Part shown: piece after piece, positions 35,444-44,274 of the stretch
Position numbering within the stretch: position 1 is the first letter of the stretch
How the letters are laid out: each line of letters begins with the position of its first letter
NCBI GenBank assembly: GCA_001626765.1
Contig: LUOO01000112.1
Coordinates: forward strand, 52,556 to 116,555
Origin: Maritimibacter sp. REDSEA-S28_B5
GTDB lineage: Bacteria; Pseudomonadota; Alphaproteobacteria; Rhodobacterales; Rhodobacteraceae
DNA length: 64,000 nt
Direction of reading: 5' to 3'
Program-made: the position numbers and the translations under genes
The notes under the pieces: generated by a model
Database searches by the model: none
Seen by the model: the letters and a program-made list of their open reading frames with translations, nothing else
What the model was told of the DNA's origin: nothing

Positions 35444-36340
35444 TCACCGCAGCCGCTCGGCAAGGAAGTCATAGACGAAGCGCAACCGGCGGTTCTGGTG
35501 AATCTCGCGGTGCGCGACGAGGTAGACGGGAAAGGACAGGGGCGGCAGGTCGGGCAGCACCCGCTCCACCTGCGGCTCCGCGTCCCCGATCCGGTCGTCG
35601 ATGATCCCGATGCCCATGCCGCGCAGCACCATCGCCCACATGACGAGGAAATTCTCGCAACGGATGGGCATGTTCCGCTCGCTGATCGGCAGCCCCATCT
35701 GGCGCAGCACGTCCAGCATGACCCCGCTGTTGTCGATGCCGATGAACCGCGCGTCGCGCAGGTCATCCGGCCGCTCGAACGGTCCCTTTCGGGCGACGAA
35801 ATCCCGTGACGCATAAAGCCGCGCGTGGGCCATGCGCAGCCTTTTTGCGATGAGCTCCGGCTCTTTCGGCTCGAAACTGCGGATTGCGATGTCCGCCTCG
35901 CGCCGCAGCAGGTCCGAGGCGCTGTTGGACACGACGAGGTCCACGGTGATCCGGGGCTCCGTCTCGTGCAGCGCGTCGAGGATCGGGGGCAGGATCAGCC
36001 CCGCATAGGCATCAGAGGATGAGATCACCACCGGCCCTTCCATCGCGTCGTTCTGGCCGAAGGCCGTCATCGACAGGCGCGCGGCAGCCTCGCCCATGGC
36101 GCGGGCATGGGGCAAAAGCGCATGGCCCGCGGGCGTGAGCGTCACCCCGCGACCCACCCGCTCGAACAACGCGACGCCAAGTTCGGACTCAAGCAGATCG
36201 ACCTGCCGACCGAGCGTGGGTTGCGTGAGCCCCAGCGCCCGTGCCGCTGCCGACAAGGATCCTTCTTCGGCGGTGGCAAGGAACGCGCGGGCGCGGGTCC
36301 AGTCGAAGGCGACATTCTTCCAATCCATAGAAAAACGCAT
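35444..36340 (-). CDS. LysR-family transcriptional regulator
   Basis: 298 residues. The N-terminal winged HTH (FDWTRARAFLATAEEGSLSAAARALGLTQPTLGRQVDLLESELGVALFERVGRG) is followed by a LysR substrate domain starting about residue 95. Start ATG 36340, with ATG 36328 as an alternative; neither has a strong ribosome-binding site. A CCAGA-GAT-TCTGG dyad (36348-36360) lies just upstream and may be its own operator. Its target could be the divergent DUF4386 and Rossmann genes or the convergent FAH gene. Confidence 0.92.
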   Translation of the reverse strand: MRFSMDWKNVAFDWTRARAFLATAEEGSLSAAARALGLTQPTLGRQVDLLESELGVALFERVGRGVTLTPAGHALLPHARAMGEAAARLSMTAFGQNDAMEGPVVISSSDAYAGLILPPILDALHETEPRITVDLVVSNSASDLLRREADIAIRSFEPKEPELIAKRLRMAHARLYASRDFVARKGPFERPDDLRDARFIGIDNSGVMLDVLRQMGLPISERNMPIRCENFLVMWAMVLRGMGIGIIDDRIGDAEPQVERVLPDLPPLSFPVYLVAHREIHQNRRLRFVYDFLAERLR

Positions 36341-36493
36341 AGCACATCCAGAGATTCTGGCAATTTTCTTGAGGTTCGCGTGGCGCTAATCCTGTGACCA
36401 CGGGCCGACACGCGGCCCTCTCAACAGCTTTTCCAACGGCCGGAACGTGCATTTCGCACGGCTGGCACCCCTTTGCCTGAAAGGAGGCCCGGA

Positions 36494-37183
36494 ATGATAT
36501 TCGACGACCCCACCACCCGCAGCTACGCCCGCCTGACCGGGGGCTTCTACCTCGCCATCGCTGTCGTCGGCGCCTTTGCCATCGGCTACGTGCCAAGCCA
36601 GATCATCGTCGGCGGCGATGCAGCGGCGACCCTCGGAAACGTGATCGCCCGGCGCGGGCTGTTCAACGCCGGGATCGGCGCGGATGTCTTGGTGCTGCTT
36701 CTCGAGGTGATGACGACCACGATGCTCTACCAGATGTTCCGCCGCGTGAACGAAACCCTGGCATTCGCCGCCGTGATCGCCCGGTTCGGGATGGTCACGG
36801 TGATGGGGGCGATGCTGCTCCTGCAAGGCGGGCTGGTCTCGCTTGCGGCAAACGGCGGCGATCCTGCGCTGGCCAGTGTTCTGCTCGATGCGCACCACTC
36901 CGGCGTCTGGATCTGGCAGGCGTTCTTCACGTTGCACCTGTGGCTTCTGGGCACGCTCGTCCTGCGCTCCGGCCTTTTCCCGCGCCTTCTTGGCTGGGGA
37001 CTGATCGTGGGCGGCACCGGCTATCTGGCCGATAGCCTTTATGCCTTTGCCTTCCCCGACATGGACGCGCTCGGATACCTGCGGATCGGCCTCCTTGTCA
37101 TCATCACGCTGTCCGAGGTGGGCTTTGCGCTCTGGCTCGTGATCCGTGGCTCGAAATCCGTTCAGGGGGGAGAGAGGGAATGA
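36494..37183 (+). CDS. DUF4386 membrane protein
   Basis: 229 residues with six or so hydrophobic helices in the arrangement of DUF4386 (N-terminal RSYARLTGGFYLAIAVVG, C-terminal GLLVIITLSEVGFALWLVIRG). Function unknown for the family. The start is ATG 36494 with AAGGAGG 6 nt upstream. An inverted repeat CGTGC-ATTTC-GCACG (36446-36460) precedes it by 33 nt. The stop overlaps the next gene by 4 nt. Confidence 0.82.
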   Translation: MIFDDPTTRSYARLTGGFYLAIAVVGAFAIGYVPSQIIVGGDAAATLGNVIARRGLFNAGIGADVLVLLLEVMTTTMLYQMFRRVNETLAFAAVIARFGMVTVMGAMLLLQGGLVSLAANGGDPALASVLLDAHHSGVWIWQAFFTLHLWLLGTLVLRSGLFPRLLGWGLIVGGTGYLADSLYAFAFPDMDALGYLRIGLLVIITLSEVGFALWLVIRGSKSVQGGERE

Positions 37184-37866
37184 AAGTCGCGATCATCGGA
37201 ATCAGCGGCAAGCTTGGTCAATACATGACCGAGCATTGCCTGAACCGGGGCTACGAGGTGACGGGCGTCTGCCGTCCCGAGAGCGTCGGGAAGCTCGCCC
37301 GCTTCGGCGACCGGATCACGGTCTTTCCGGCCCGCACCGATGACGAGGCCGCCGTGGCGCAGGCGGTTGCGGGCGCGGATGCGGTGCTGACCGTGCTCGC
37401 CCCATGGGGGGTCGAGGATTACGCCTCGGGCACGGCGCGGGCCGTCCTGACTCACGCCAGACCCGGCGCACGGCTGATCTTTTCCTGTGGCTGGCACATC
37501 AGCCGGGACGGGCGGGATCGCTACGGTTGGCGGATGCGGGCCTTTGTCGCCCTCTTCGGTTTTCTGGGCCGGCTGACGCGGTTCGCGGATGTCTCCGATC
37601 AGGTGCGCGCGACCGACATGATCTTTGCCAGTGACACCGACTGGACCGTGGTGCGCGGATCGGGGCTGGAAGAGGGACCGTCGGAGGGCCTGCCTCTCTG
37701 GGCCCGGCATGTAGGCGATCCGATCCTCGCCGCGAACCTGACCCGGCGCATCGACTTTGCGCTGTTCATGGTGGCGACGATCACCGATCCGACCCTCATC
37801 CGGGAGGCTCCCGCCATCGTCAGCCGTGCGAGCCAGCCGGTGGGAACGCTGCCCGGCCTGCGATAG
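37180..37866 (+). CDS. NAD(P)-binding (NmrA/SDR-like) protein
   Basis: 228 residues with an atypical-SDR Rossmann start VAIIGISGKLGQYM (G-x-x-G-x-x-G-like), a VLTVLAPWGVEDY segment, and WTVVRGSGLEEGP, typical of NAD(P)H-binding NmrA-like proteins. There is no Tyr-x-x-x-Lys catalytic pair, so it may be a redox sensor or reductase. Coupled by ATGA to the DUF4386 gene. Confidence 0.82.
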   Translation: MKVAIIGISGKLGQYMTEHCLNRGYEVTGVCRPESVGKLARFGDRITVFPARTDDEAAVAQAVAGADAVLTVLAPWGVEDYASGTARAVLTHARPGARLIFSCGWHISRDGRDRYGWRMRAFVALFGFLGRLTRFADVSDQVRATDMIFASDTDWTVVRGSGLEEGPSEGLPLWARHVGDPILAANLTRRIDFALFMVATITDPTLIREAPAIVSRASQPVGTLPGLR

Positions 37867-38001
37867 GCCGCCGCATCAGGACAATGGATGTGGTTGCCTG
37901 CGCGGCCAGGACGCCGGATGATCGACCATGGCGACGTCGTGCTGCAACGCGCCGTCCATCCCAAGGGGACCGGCTTGGCACATCGCTTTGAAGAGGGGAA
38001 C

Positions 38002-38551
38002 ATGGATAGCGACCGGGCCGGCCCCTATGGCCTTCGTCCCTCGACCCTGACCGACCTGCCGATGCTACGGGCGTGGAAGGCCGCGCCCCATGTGGCGTCA
38101 TGGTGGGGCGAGAGCGATCCGTTCGATGAGGAAGATCTGGCCATGCCCGGCTTCCAGCCTTGGATCGTCTCCTTCGCGGGTCGGGATTTCGCCTACCTGC
38201 AGGACTACGATCCGGGGATCGAGGCGGACCACCACTTCGGCCATCTGCCCGCGGGGAGCCGGGGCATCGACCAGTTCATCGGACCTGCCGACATGCTGGG
38301 TCAGGGCCACGGGACAGCGATTGTCGCGCAACACGTGGCGTTCCTGTTCTCGCTCGGTGTGCCCGTGGTGGCGCTCGACCCGCATCCCGGGAACGCGCGC
38401 GATCCGGGTCTACGAGAAAGCCGGGTTTCGCGTGGCCGGTCCGGCGCAAGAGACGCGCTGGGGGCCCATCCTGCCGATGGTCATCGAACGCCAGCCACCG
38501 CCGGGACAAGTGGGTGATCAGGACAGCCCAAGCCGTTTCATCCGGCGGTAA
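38002..38551 (+). pseudogene. AAC(6')-like GNAT acetyltransferase with frameshift
   Basis: The frame from ATG 38002 (GAGGGG upstream) matches aminoglycoside 6'-N-acetyltransferase-type GNATs: VASWWGESDPF, a GSRGIDQFIG segment, and LGQGHGTAIVAQH acetyl-CoA loop. At the (GC)n run 38394-38401 the frame breaks. The true continuation AIRVYEKAGFRVAGPAQETRWGPILPMVIER is in the next frame and ends at 38551, overlapping the 3' end of the GAF-Fis gene. A loss of 2 nt in the GC repeat explains it. Left as is, the first frame reads into an unrelated tail to 38517. Either slippage mutation or sequencing error. Confidence 0.75.
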
Positions 38552-39480
38552 AGTGTCGCGCGGCCCACGCCAAGGGCGCGCGCTGCCTCGGTCACATTGC
38601 CCCCGGTGCGTGCGAGTGCACGGATAACCGCTGTGCGTTCGGCCCGTGCAAAGCCGGTCGGGCCATCCTTGCCCTCCCGTCCCAGAAGGTCCGAGGCGGG
38701 GCGTGGGGCCAGCGGTCCGGCGGCGAGACCGAAGACGCGCCGCGCCTCGCGGGTGGCGCCCACCACGAGATCGTCCTCGTCGATGGCGAGCAGCACGGCG
38801 GAGTCGCTGTCGTCGCCACCGGCCAGCACGATCCGGCGGTCTGCGAAACTGGCCCGGAAATGCGCCTCCTCGATGGCGCGGGCGGTCTGGGCGACCTGCG
38901 CGGCGATCAGGCGGTTGAAGCCCTCGGTCTGGTCGGCGCGGGCCGAAGACACATCGAGAGCTGCGAGCAATTGTCCGTCCGCCCCGTAGATCGGCGCGTC
39001 GATGCAGGACATGGCGATGTTGCGGGCGTGGAAGTGTTCGCCCCGGTGGACGATGACTGCCCGGCTTTCGGCAAGGCAGGTGCCGATCCCGTTGGTGCCC
39101 TCGCGCGCTTCGCTCCAGTCCGCGCCGGGCATCAGACCCCATCCCTCAAAGGCAGCGCGGTCGGCCTCTGCCAGCCGCTGGTCAAGGATCACGCCATCCG
39201 TGTCGGTCAGGTAGACCGCGCAGCCCGAGGTGCCGAGCAGGGTGTAGAGCCGGTCGAGCCGGGGGGCGGCGACCGACATGAAACCCGCCATGCGCGCGCG
39301 CCTGTCGGCCAGTGCGGCGGCCTCGATCACATGGGCGGCGGATGGGTCTGCCGGGTCGAGCCCATGCTTGACCACCGAGCGCCGCCAGCTTGCCGCAAGA
39401 CGTGACCGGGCCGCGGCCGAGGTCGATGCGGCGGCCTGCATGACCTTGGCCACGTGGTCCTGAGTCGGATTGGCTGTCAT
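38518..39480 (-). CDS. GAF-domain regulator with Fis-type HTH, no AAA+ domain
   Basis: A 320-residue protein resembling the two ends of AcoR. An N-terminal GAF sensor (about residues 60-200, with GTNGIGTCLAESRAVIVHRGEHF) is followed by a linker and a C-terminal Fis helix-turn-helix (ALARTGGNVTEAARALGVGRATLYRRMKRLG). The central sigma54-activator ATPase of AcoR is absent, so it should act without sigma54. Ligand unknown. It is divergent from nasT, with 213 bp between them. Confidence 0.85.
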   Translation of the reverse strand: MTANPTQDHVAKVMQAAASTSAAARSRLAASWRRSVVKHGLDPADPSAAHVIEAAALADRRARMAGFMSVAAPRLDRLYTLLGTSGCAVYLTDTDGVILDQRLAEADRAAFEGWGLMPGADWSEAREGTNGIGTCLAESRAVIVHRGEHFHARNIAMSCIDAPIYGADGQLLAALDVSSARADQTEGFNRLIAAQVAQTARAIEEAHFRASFADRRIVLAGGDDSDSAVLLAIDEDDLVVGATREARRVFGLAAGPLAPRPASDLLGREGKDGPTGFARAERTAVIRALARTGGNVTEAARALGVGRATLYRRMKRLGLS

Positions 39481-39693
39481 GGCTGTCCTCCCGCCCGGAC
39501 CTTAGGGCGAGGGAGCGCGCCTCTGCAAGGCGGCGGGTCCGGGTGGGGGCGGGCCACGGATCAGGGCGGTAATCGGTATTCTGCCTCGAGATCGGGCACG
39601 GCTGCCCGGAAATTTGGCGCTCTGTGAAGAGCGTGGTCGGAAACCGCGTCACCGCACGGACCAACTCTTTACAACGCTCTGCCACGACGGTGC

Positions 39694-40287
39694 ATGGACC
39701 CCATGAAAGACAGGCTCTCCGTCGTCATCGTCGAAATGGACCGCGAGCGCGGGGTTCTCATCGAAGAGAGCCTGCGTGTTGCCGGGGATTTCGACATCAC
39801 CGTGGTCGGCGAGACGAATGACCTCGCCGGTAAGATCCGCGATCTCAATCCCGACATGGTGCTGGTGGACATCGCGAACCCGTCGCGCGACGTGCTCGAG
39901 GAGCTGACCATCGCGTCCGGCCCCATGGTGCGGCCCGTGGCCATGTTCGTGGACCGCTCGGACGAGGCACTCACGCGCGCGGCAATCGAGGCGGGGGTGT
40001 CGGCCTATGTGGTGGACGGGCTGAAATCGGACCGGGTGAAACCGATCCTTGATGCTGCCGTGACCCGGTTCAACATGTTCCACCGGATGCGGGTCGAACT
40101 GGCCACCACCAAGCGTGCGCTTGAGGAACGCAAGGTCATCGACCGGGCCAAGGGCATGATCATGAAAGCGCGCAGGGTGGACGAGGACGAAGCCTATGCC
40201 ATCCTGCGCAAGGCCGCGATGGATCAGGGCAAGCGTGTGGCCGACGTCGCGCAAGCGCTCGTGTCGACGGCGGGGCTTCTGTCGTGA
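39694..40287 (+). CDS. nasT: NasT, ANTAR-domain antiterminator
   Basis: 197 residues: a CheY-like receiver (LVDI Asp59 at the expected phospho-acceptor strand) and a C-terminal ANTAR domain (ALEERKVIDRAKGMIMKARRVDEDEAYAILRKAAMDQ, about residues 135-180) that binds paired RNA hairpins. NasT is known to prevent termination in nas leaders when nitrate or nitrite releases it from NasS. Both nasS (GTGA overlap) and the leader are here. Start ATG 39694, or 39703. A GNRA-looped hairpin (39618-39633) lies upstream. Confidence 0.93.
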   Translation: MDPMKDRLSVVIVEMDRERGVLIEESLRVAGDFDITVVGETNDLAGKIRDLNPDMVLVDIANPSRDVLEELTIASGPMVRPVAMFVDRSDEALTRAAIEAGVSAYVVDGLKSDRVKPILDAAVTRFNMFHRMRVELATTKRALEERKVIDRAKGMIMKARRVDEDEAYAILRKAAMDQGKRVADVAQALVSTAGLLS

Positions 40288-41474
40288 AGGGCGCGATGCT
40301 GTCGGTCGGGTTCATCCCGCTGGTGGATGCCGCCCCCCTGATCGTGGCGCAGGAGATGGGCTTTGCCGCGGAAGAGGGCCTCGCGCTCGACCTCCTGCCC
40401 GCGCCCAGTTGGTCGTCGCTGCGCGATCTCCTGGCCTTTGGCCGGGTGGATGCCGCGCATATGCTCGCCCCTGTTCCCGTCGCCTCGGCACTGGGGCTTG
40501 GCGGGTCGGGGGTCGAGATGTGTGCGCTGTCGGTCCTGTCGATGAACGGCAACGTGATCGGGGTCAGTAACGGTCTGGCCGCGCGGATGCGGAATGGCGG
40601 CCACGGCTTTGGCTTTGACGATGCGCATGCGGCGGGCGCGGCGATCATCACCGCCGGACCCGAGGCGGGGGCGCGGCTGCGGATCGGTGTGCCGTTCCCC
40701 TTTTCGATGCACGCGGAACTTCTTTACTACTGGCTCTCTGCGCTGGGCCTGCCGGCCCCGCAGGGGGTCGAGGTGCGCACGGTGCCGCCGCCGCTCATGG
40801 CCGAGGCGATGGCCTCGGGCGAGATCGACGCCTTCTGCGTGGGCGAACCCTGGGGGTCCATCGCGGTGGAAAAGGGCGTGGCAACGCTCCTTTTGCCCAC
40901 CCGCGCGATCTGGCAGGGCGCCCCGGAAAAGGTGCTCGCCGTGCGCAAGGGCTGGGCCGACGACGAGCCGGAACTCTCCGCGCGGCTCATCCGGGCGGTG
41001 TGGAAAGCGCAACGCTGGCTCTTTGCCCCTGACAGCCGGGCGCTGGCGGGTGAAATCCTCGCGCGGCCCGAATACCTTGCCATGCCGGTCGAGGTGATCG
41101 ACCGGGCGCTGACCGGCAATCTGTGCATTTCCCCCGGGGGCGACATGCGGCAGGTCCCGGATTTCGTCACCTTCTACAAGAACGCGGCGAGTTTCCCGTG
41201 GCGTTCGCAGGCGCAATGGATCGGCTATCAGCTGGCCGCGCGCATGGGGCTGGACCGCGCCGAGGCGCTGCGCAAGGCGAGCCATGTGTTCAGGCCGGAC
41301 CTCTACCGTGCCGCGCTGGATCCGGCGGGCGCCGTCATTCCCGGAGCCTCGTCCAAGATCGAAGGGTCGATCCGCGTCGAGACTCCTGTGGCGAGCGGGG
41401 CGGGCCGACTGTTCCTTGGTCCCGATTCATTCTTCGATGGCAAAAGTTTTGACCCGGAGCGGGCAAATCTCTGA
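40284..41474 (+). CDS. nasS: NasS, cytoplasmic nitrate/nitrite sensor
   Basis: 396 residues of the NrtA/CmpA solute-binding fold but with no signal peptide, as expected for NasS, which sequesters NasT in the cytoplasm. Family segments include [52 protein letters not shown] and [17 protein letters not shown] 40284 overlaps the nasT stop (GTGA); ATG 40296 is an alternative. It is translationally coupled with NasT, consistent with complex formation. Confidence 0.92.
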   Translation: MKGAMLSVGFIPLVDAAPLIVAQEMGFAAEEGLALDLLPAPSWSSLRDLLAFGRVDAAHMLAPVPVASALGLGGSGVEMCALSVLSMNGNVIGVSNGLAARMRNGGHGFGFDDAHAAGAAIITAGPEAGARLRIGVPFPFSMHAELLYYWLSALGLPAPQGVEVRTVPPPLMAEAMASGEIDAFCVGEPWGSIAVEKGVATLLLPTRAIWQGAPEKVLAVRKGWADDEPELSARLIRAVWKAQRWLFAPDSRALAGEILARPEYLAMPVEVIDRALTGNLCISPGGDMRQVPDFVTFYKNAASFPWRSQAQWIGYQLAARMGLDRAEALRKASHVFRPDLYRAALDPAGAVIPGASSKIEGSIRVETPVASGAGRLFLGPDSFFDGKSFDPERANL

Positions 41475-41499
41475 GATTGGCTGCGTAAAATTCGGGCAG

Positions 41500-41519
41500 T
41501 TTCTGCACCGCAGCAGAAA
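41500..41519. promoter_or_regulatory. Inverted repeat upstream of the nas leader
   Basis: TTTCTGC and GCAGAAA separated by 6 nt, located 26 bp after the nasS stop and upstream of the leader hairpins. It could be an operator for the nrt promoter or the nasS transcript's 3' hairpin. I see no clear sigma54 -24/-12 element nearby. Confidence 0.4.
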
Positions 41520-41554
41520 ACCCGCGCCGCCCCGCGCAGTTTGCTTGAGCCACC

Positions 41555-41624
41555 GTCCGACCCGGTCCAGAAAGGGTCTAGGCGGACAACGGTGTCCCCC
41601 GACGAAATTCTCCCAGAGATGGGA
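41555..41624 (+). ncRNA. ANTAR (NasT) target leader hairpins
   Basis: Two consecutive hairpins precede the terminator. The first pairs GTCCG-ACCC with GGGT...CGGAC (41555-41587). The second has stem TCCC/GGGA and the hexanucleotide loop AGAGAT (41611-41624), with A at position 1 and G at position 4, the loop signature of ANTAR-binding RNAs. The first hairpin's loop is not a clean hexaloop. Location directly behind nasT-nasS supports NasT as the binder. Confidence 0.75.
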
Positions 41625-41636
41625 AACCAGAGCAAA

Positions 41637-41701
41637 GCCGCTCGAATCCAGTGTCGCGACCTCCTCCCCGCGACAGGACGATTCGAGCGGCTTTTGTATT
41701 T
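41637..41701 (+). terminator. Regulated intrinsic terminator of the nas leader
   Basis: A very stable stem: GCCGCTCGAATC (41637-41648) pairs with GATTCGAGCGGC (41680-41691), with an inner TGTCGCG/CGCGACA stem, followed by TTTTGTATTTT. The open frame for the nitrate-binding protein begins 48 nt later, so it must be bypassed for expression. It is 13 nt after the ANTAR hairpin, so NasT binding could favour an antiterminated fold. Confidence 0.9.
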
Positions 41702-41748
41702 TCAGCCCGGCACCGCGTGTGCCCGACAGAACCAAGGGACGTAAGACC

Positions 41749-43116
41749 ATGAAGACACTCGCTCTCGCATTCGCTGCCTCGTCCGCGCTGACCGCGCCCG
41801 CGATGGCCGAAGTGCTCGATCTGGAAAAGGACATGCTGACCTTCGGCTTCATCAAGCTCACGGACATGGCGCCGCTCGCCGTCGCCTATGAGCAGGGGTT
41901 CTTTGACGACGAGGGGCTTTTCGTCACGCTCGAAGCGCAGGCCAACTGGAAGGTGCTGCTGGACGGCGTTATCTCCGGCACGCTCGACGGGGCGCACATG
42001 CTCGCCGGTCAGCCTCTGGCCGCCACCATCGGCTACGGCACCGAGGCACATATCATCACGCCCTTCTCCATGGACCTGAACGGCAACGGAATCACCGTGT
42101 CGAACGAGGTCTGGGAGATGATGAAGCCCGCGCTGCCCACGGATTCGGACGGCAAGGTAAGCCACCCGATTTCGGCGAGCTACCTCAAGCCGGTGATCGA
42201 GACGTTCAACGCGAACGGCAAACCCTTCAACATGGGTATGGTGTTCCCGGTCTCGACCCACAACTACGAACTGCGCTACTGGCTCGCCGCCGGCGGGATC
42301 AACCCCGGATACTATTCGCCCGAGGATGTGACCGGGCAGATCGGGGCCGAAGCGTTCCTGTCCGTGACGCCGCCCCCGCAGATGCCCGCGACGCTCGAGG
42401 CCGGCACGATCTCGGGCTACTCGGTGGGCGAGCCGTGGAATCAGCAGGCGGTGTTCAAGGGCATCGGCGTGCCGGTCATCACCGACTACGAGATCTGGAA
42501 AAACAACCCGGAAAAGGTATTCGGCATCACCGCCGAGTTTGCCGAACAATACCCCAACACCACCCTCGCCGTGACCAAGGCGCTCATCCGCGCGGCCATG
42601 TGGCTCGACGAAAACGACAACGCCAACCGCGAGGCGGCGGTCGAAATCCTCGCCCGTCCGGAATACGTGGGTGCGGATGCGGAAGTCATTGCCAACTCGA
42701 TGACCGGCACGTTCGAGTATGAAAAGGGCGATACCCGCGCAGTGCCCGATTTCAACGTGTTCTTCCGCTACAACGCGACGCAGCCTTACTATTCCGACGC
42801 TGTCTGGTATCTGACCCAGATGCGCCGCTGGGGCCAGATCGCTGAAGCCAAGCCCGACAGCTGGTTCGATGAAGTGGCCAAATCGGTCTACAAGCCCGAG
42901 ATCTACCTCGAAGCCGCCCGGATGCTGGTGGACGAAGGTCTGGCGAACGAAGCCGATTTCGACTGGACGTCGGACGGCTACAAGCCCGCGACCCCCGCCG
43001 AGGACATCATCGACGGCATCGCCTACGATGGACGGACCCCGAACGCCTATCTCGACAGTCTGCCCATCGGCCTCAAGGCCGAGCAGGTGGTCGTGGGCAA
43101 CGAAATCCAGGGCTGA
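41749..43116 (+). CDS. nrtA: Nitrate ABC transporter substrate-binding protein
   Basis: 455 residues with a cleavable signal peptide (to PAMA, about residue 20). Family segments: [57 protein letters not shown] and [11 protein letters not shown], as in NrtA/NasF nitrate-binding proteins. Start ATG 41749 with AAGGGA upstream; the open frame extends further 5' but that region is the leader. It is the periplasmic paralogue of the cytoplasmic NasS encoded just upstream. Confidence 0.93.
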   Translation: MKTLALAFAASSALTAPAMAEVLDLEKDMLTFGFIKLTDMAPLAVAYEQGFFDDEGLFVTLEAQANWKVLLDGVISGTLDGAHMLAGQPLAATIGYGTEAHIITPFSMDLNGNGITVSNEVWEMMKPALPTDSDGKVSHPISASYLKPVIETFNANGKPFNMGMVFPVSTHNYELRYWLAAGGINPGYYSPEDVTGQIGAEAFLSVTPPPQMPATLEAGTISGYSVGEPWNQQAVFKGIGVPVITDYEIWKNNPEKVFGITAEFAEQYPNTTLAVTKALIRAAMWLDENDNANREAAVEILARPEYVGADAEVIANSMTGTFEYEKGDTRAVPDFNVFFRYNATQPYYSDAVWYLTQMRRWGQIAEAKPDSWFDEVAKSVYKPEIYLEAARMLVDEGLANEADFDWTSDGYKPATPAEDIIDGIAYDGRTPNAYLDSLPIGLKAEQVVVGNEIQG

Positions 43117-43188
43117 TCCACATTCCATGCCACGCTTCCGGTTCCGGCCGGGAGCGCCCCTATCCCGTGACATCAAAGGACCGGACCC

Positions 43189-44274
43189 ATGACGACCGTC
43201 GATCCCGATTTCGCCCGTGAAGCAGCGCGTGAGGCCCGTCGCGCCCGCCTGTTCACCCGCATCAACAAGGCCGACACCTGGTTCAAGGTTCTGGGCCTCG
43301 CCTGGATCACCCCGATCCTCAAGGCCGTGGCGGGCGACAACCCCAAGGCGCAGATGAAAGATGTCTGGCGGCTGCTGGGCGTGCCGGTGCTGGCCATACT
43401 GGTTTTTCTCGCCCTCTGGGGCACTCTGGCCCCGCGCGTGCAGACCTCGCTCGGTGCCATTCCCGGCCCGGTGGCGGTCTGGTCGTCGTTCACCGATCTG
43501 CATGAGGATGCGCTGGAGAAGGCCGCGAAAGAGCGTCAGCACAACGAACGTGTCGAGGCGCGGAACGAAAGGCTGATCGCGGCGGGTAAGGGTGACGAGG
43601 TGAAGGACATCCCCTTTACCGGCGCGCCGAGCTACTACGACCAGATCTGGACCTCGATCAAGACGGTGTTCTTCGGCTTCCTCATCGGTTCGGCCATCGC
43701 GATCCCGGTCGGCATCCTCGCGGGCCTGTCGCCTACCGCCAATGCCGCCGTGAACCCCATCGTGCAGATCTTCAAACCGGTCTCGCCGCTCGCTTGGCTC
43801 CCCATCGTGACCATGGTCGTCTCGGCCTTGGCGGCGTCGGGGACCGACGGGCTGCTGCCCAAGAGCTTCATCATCTCCGCCGTGACCGTGACGCTCTGTT
43901 CACTCTGGCCCACGCTCATCAACACCTCGCTCGGCGTCGCCTCCATCGACAAGGACCTCGTGTCGGTGTCGAAGGTGCTCAAGATGAACACCTGGACCAA
44001 GATCACCAAGCTCGTGCTCCCCTCGGCCCTGCCACTCATCTTCACGGGTCTGCGTCTGAGCCTTGGTGTGGGCTGGATGGTGCTCATTGCGGCGGAAATG
44101 CTCGCCCAGAACCCCGGTCTTGGTAAGTTCGTCTGGGATGAGTTCCAGAACGGCTCGTCGCAGTCGCTGGCCCGGATCATGGTGGCCGTGTTCACCATCG
44201 GGATCATCGGCTTCCTTCTGGACCGCGTGATGTATGCGCTCCAGTCCGCCTTTACCTTCTCGAACAACCGGTGA
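43189..44274 (+). CDS. nrtB: Nitrate ABC transporter permease
   Basis: 361 residues. A long cytoplasmic N-terminus and one helix (about 68-85) precede the usual BPD_transp_1 core with five or six helices, and the EAA-like loop [26 protein letters not shown] contacts the ATPase. It is longer than typical NrtB because of a charged region (about 105-140). GTGA overlap with the ATPase gene. Inner-membrane component for nitrate/nitrite import. Confidence 0.92.
   Translation: MTTVDPDFAREAAREARRARLFTRINKADTWFKVLGLAWITPILKAVAGDNPKAQMKDVWRLLGVPVLAILVFLALWGTLAPRVQTSLGAIPGPVAVWSSFTDLHEDALEKAAKERQHNERVEARNERLIAAGKGDEVKDIPFTGAPSYYDQIWTSIKTVFFGFLIGSAIAIPVGILAGLSPTANAAVNPIVQIFKPVSPLAWLPIVTMVVSALAASGTDGLLPKSFIISAVTVTLCSLWPTLINTSLGVASIDKDLVSVSKVLKMNTWTKITKLVLPSALPLIFTGLRLSLGVGWMVLIAAEMLAQNPGLGKFVWDEFQNGSSQSLARIMVAVFTIGIIGFLLDRVMYALQSAFTFSNNR

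Noticed and set aside
41475..41554. NtrC/sigma54 promoter for the nas operon
   Set aside because: A TTTGC -12-like element exists near 41540 but the -24 GG is absent at the required distance.
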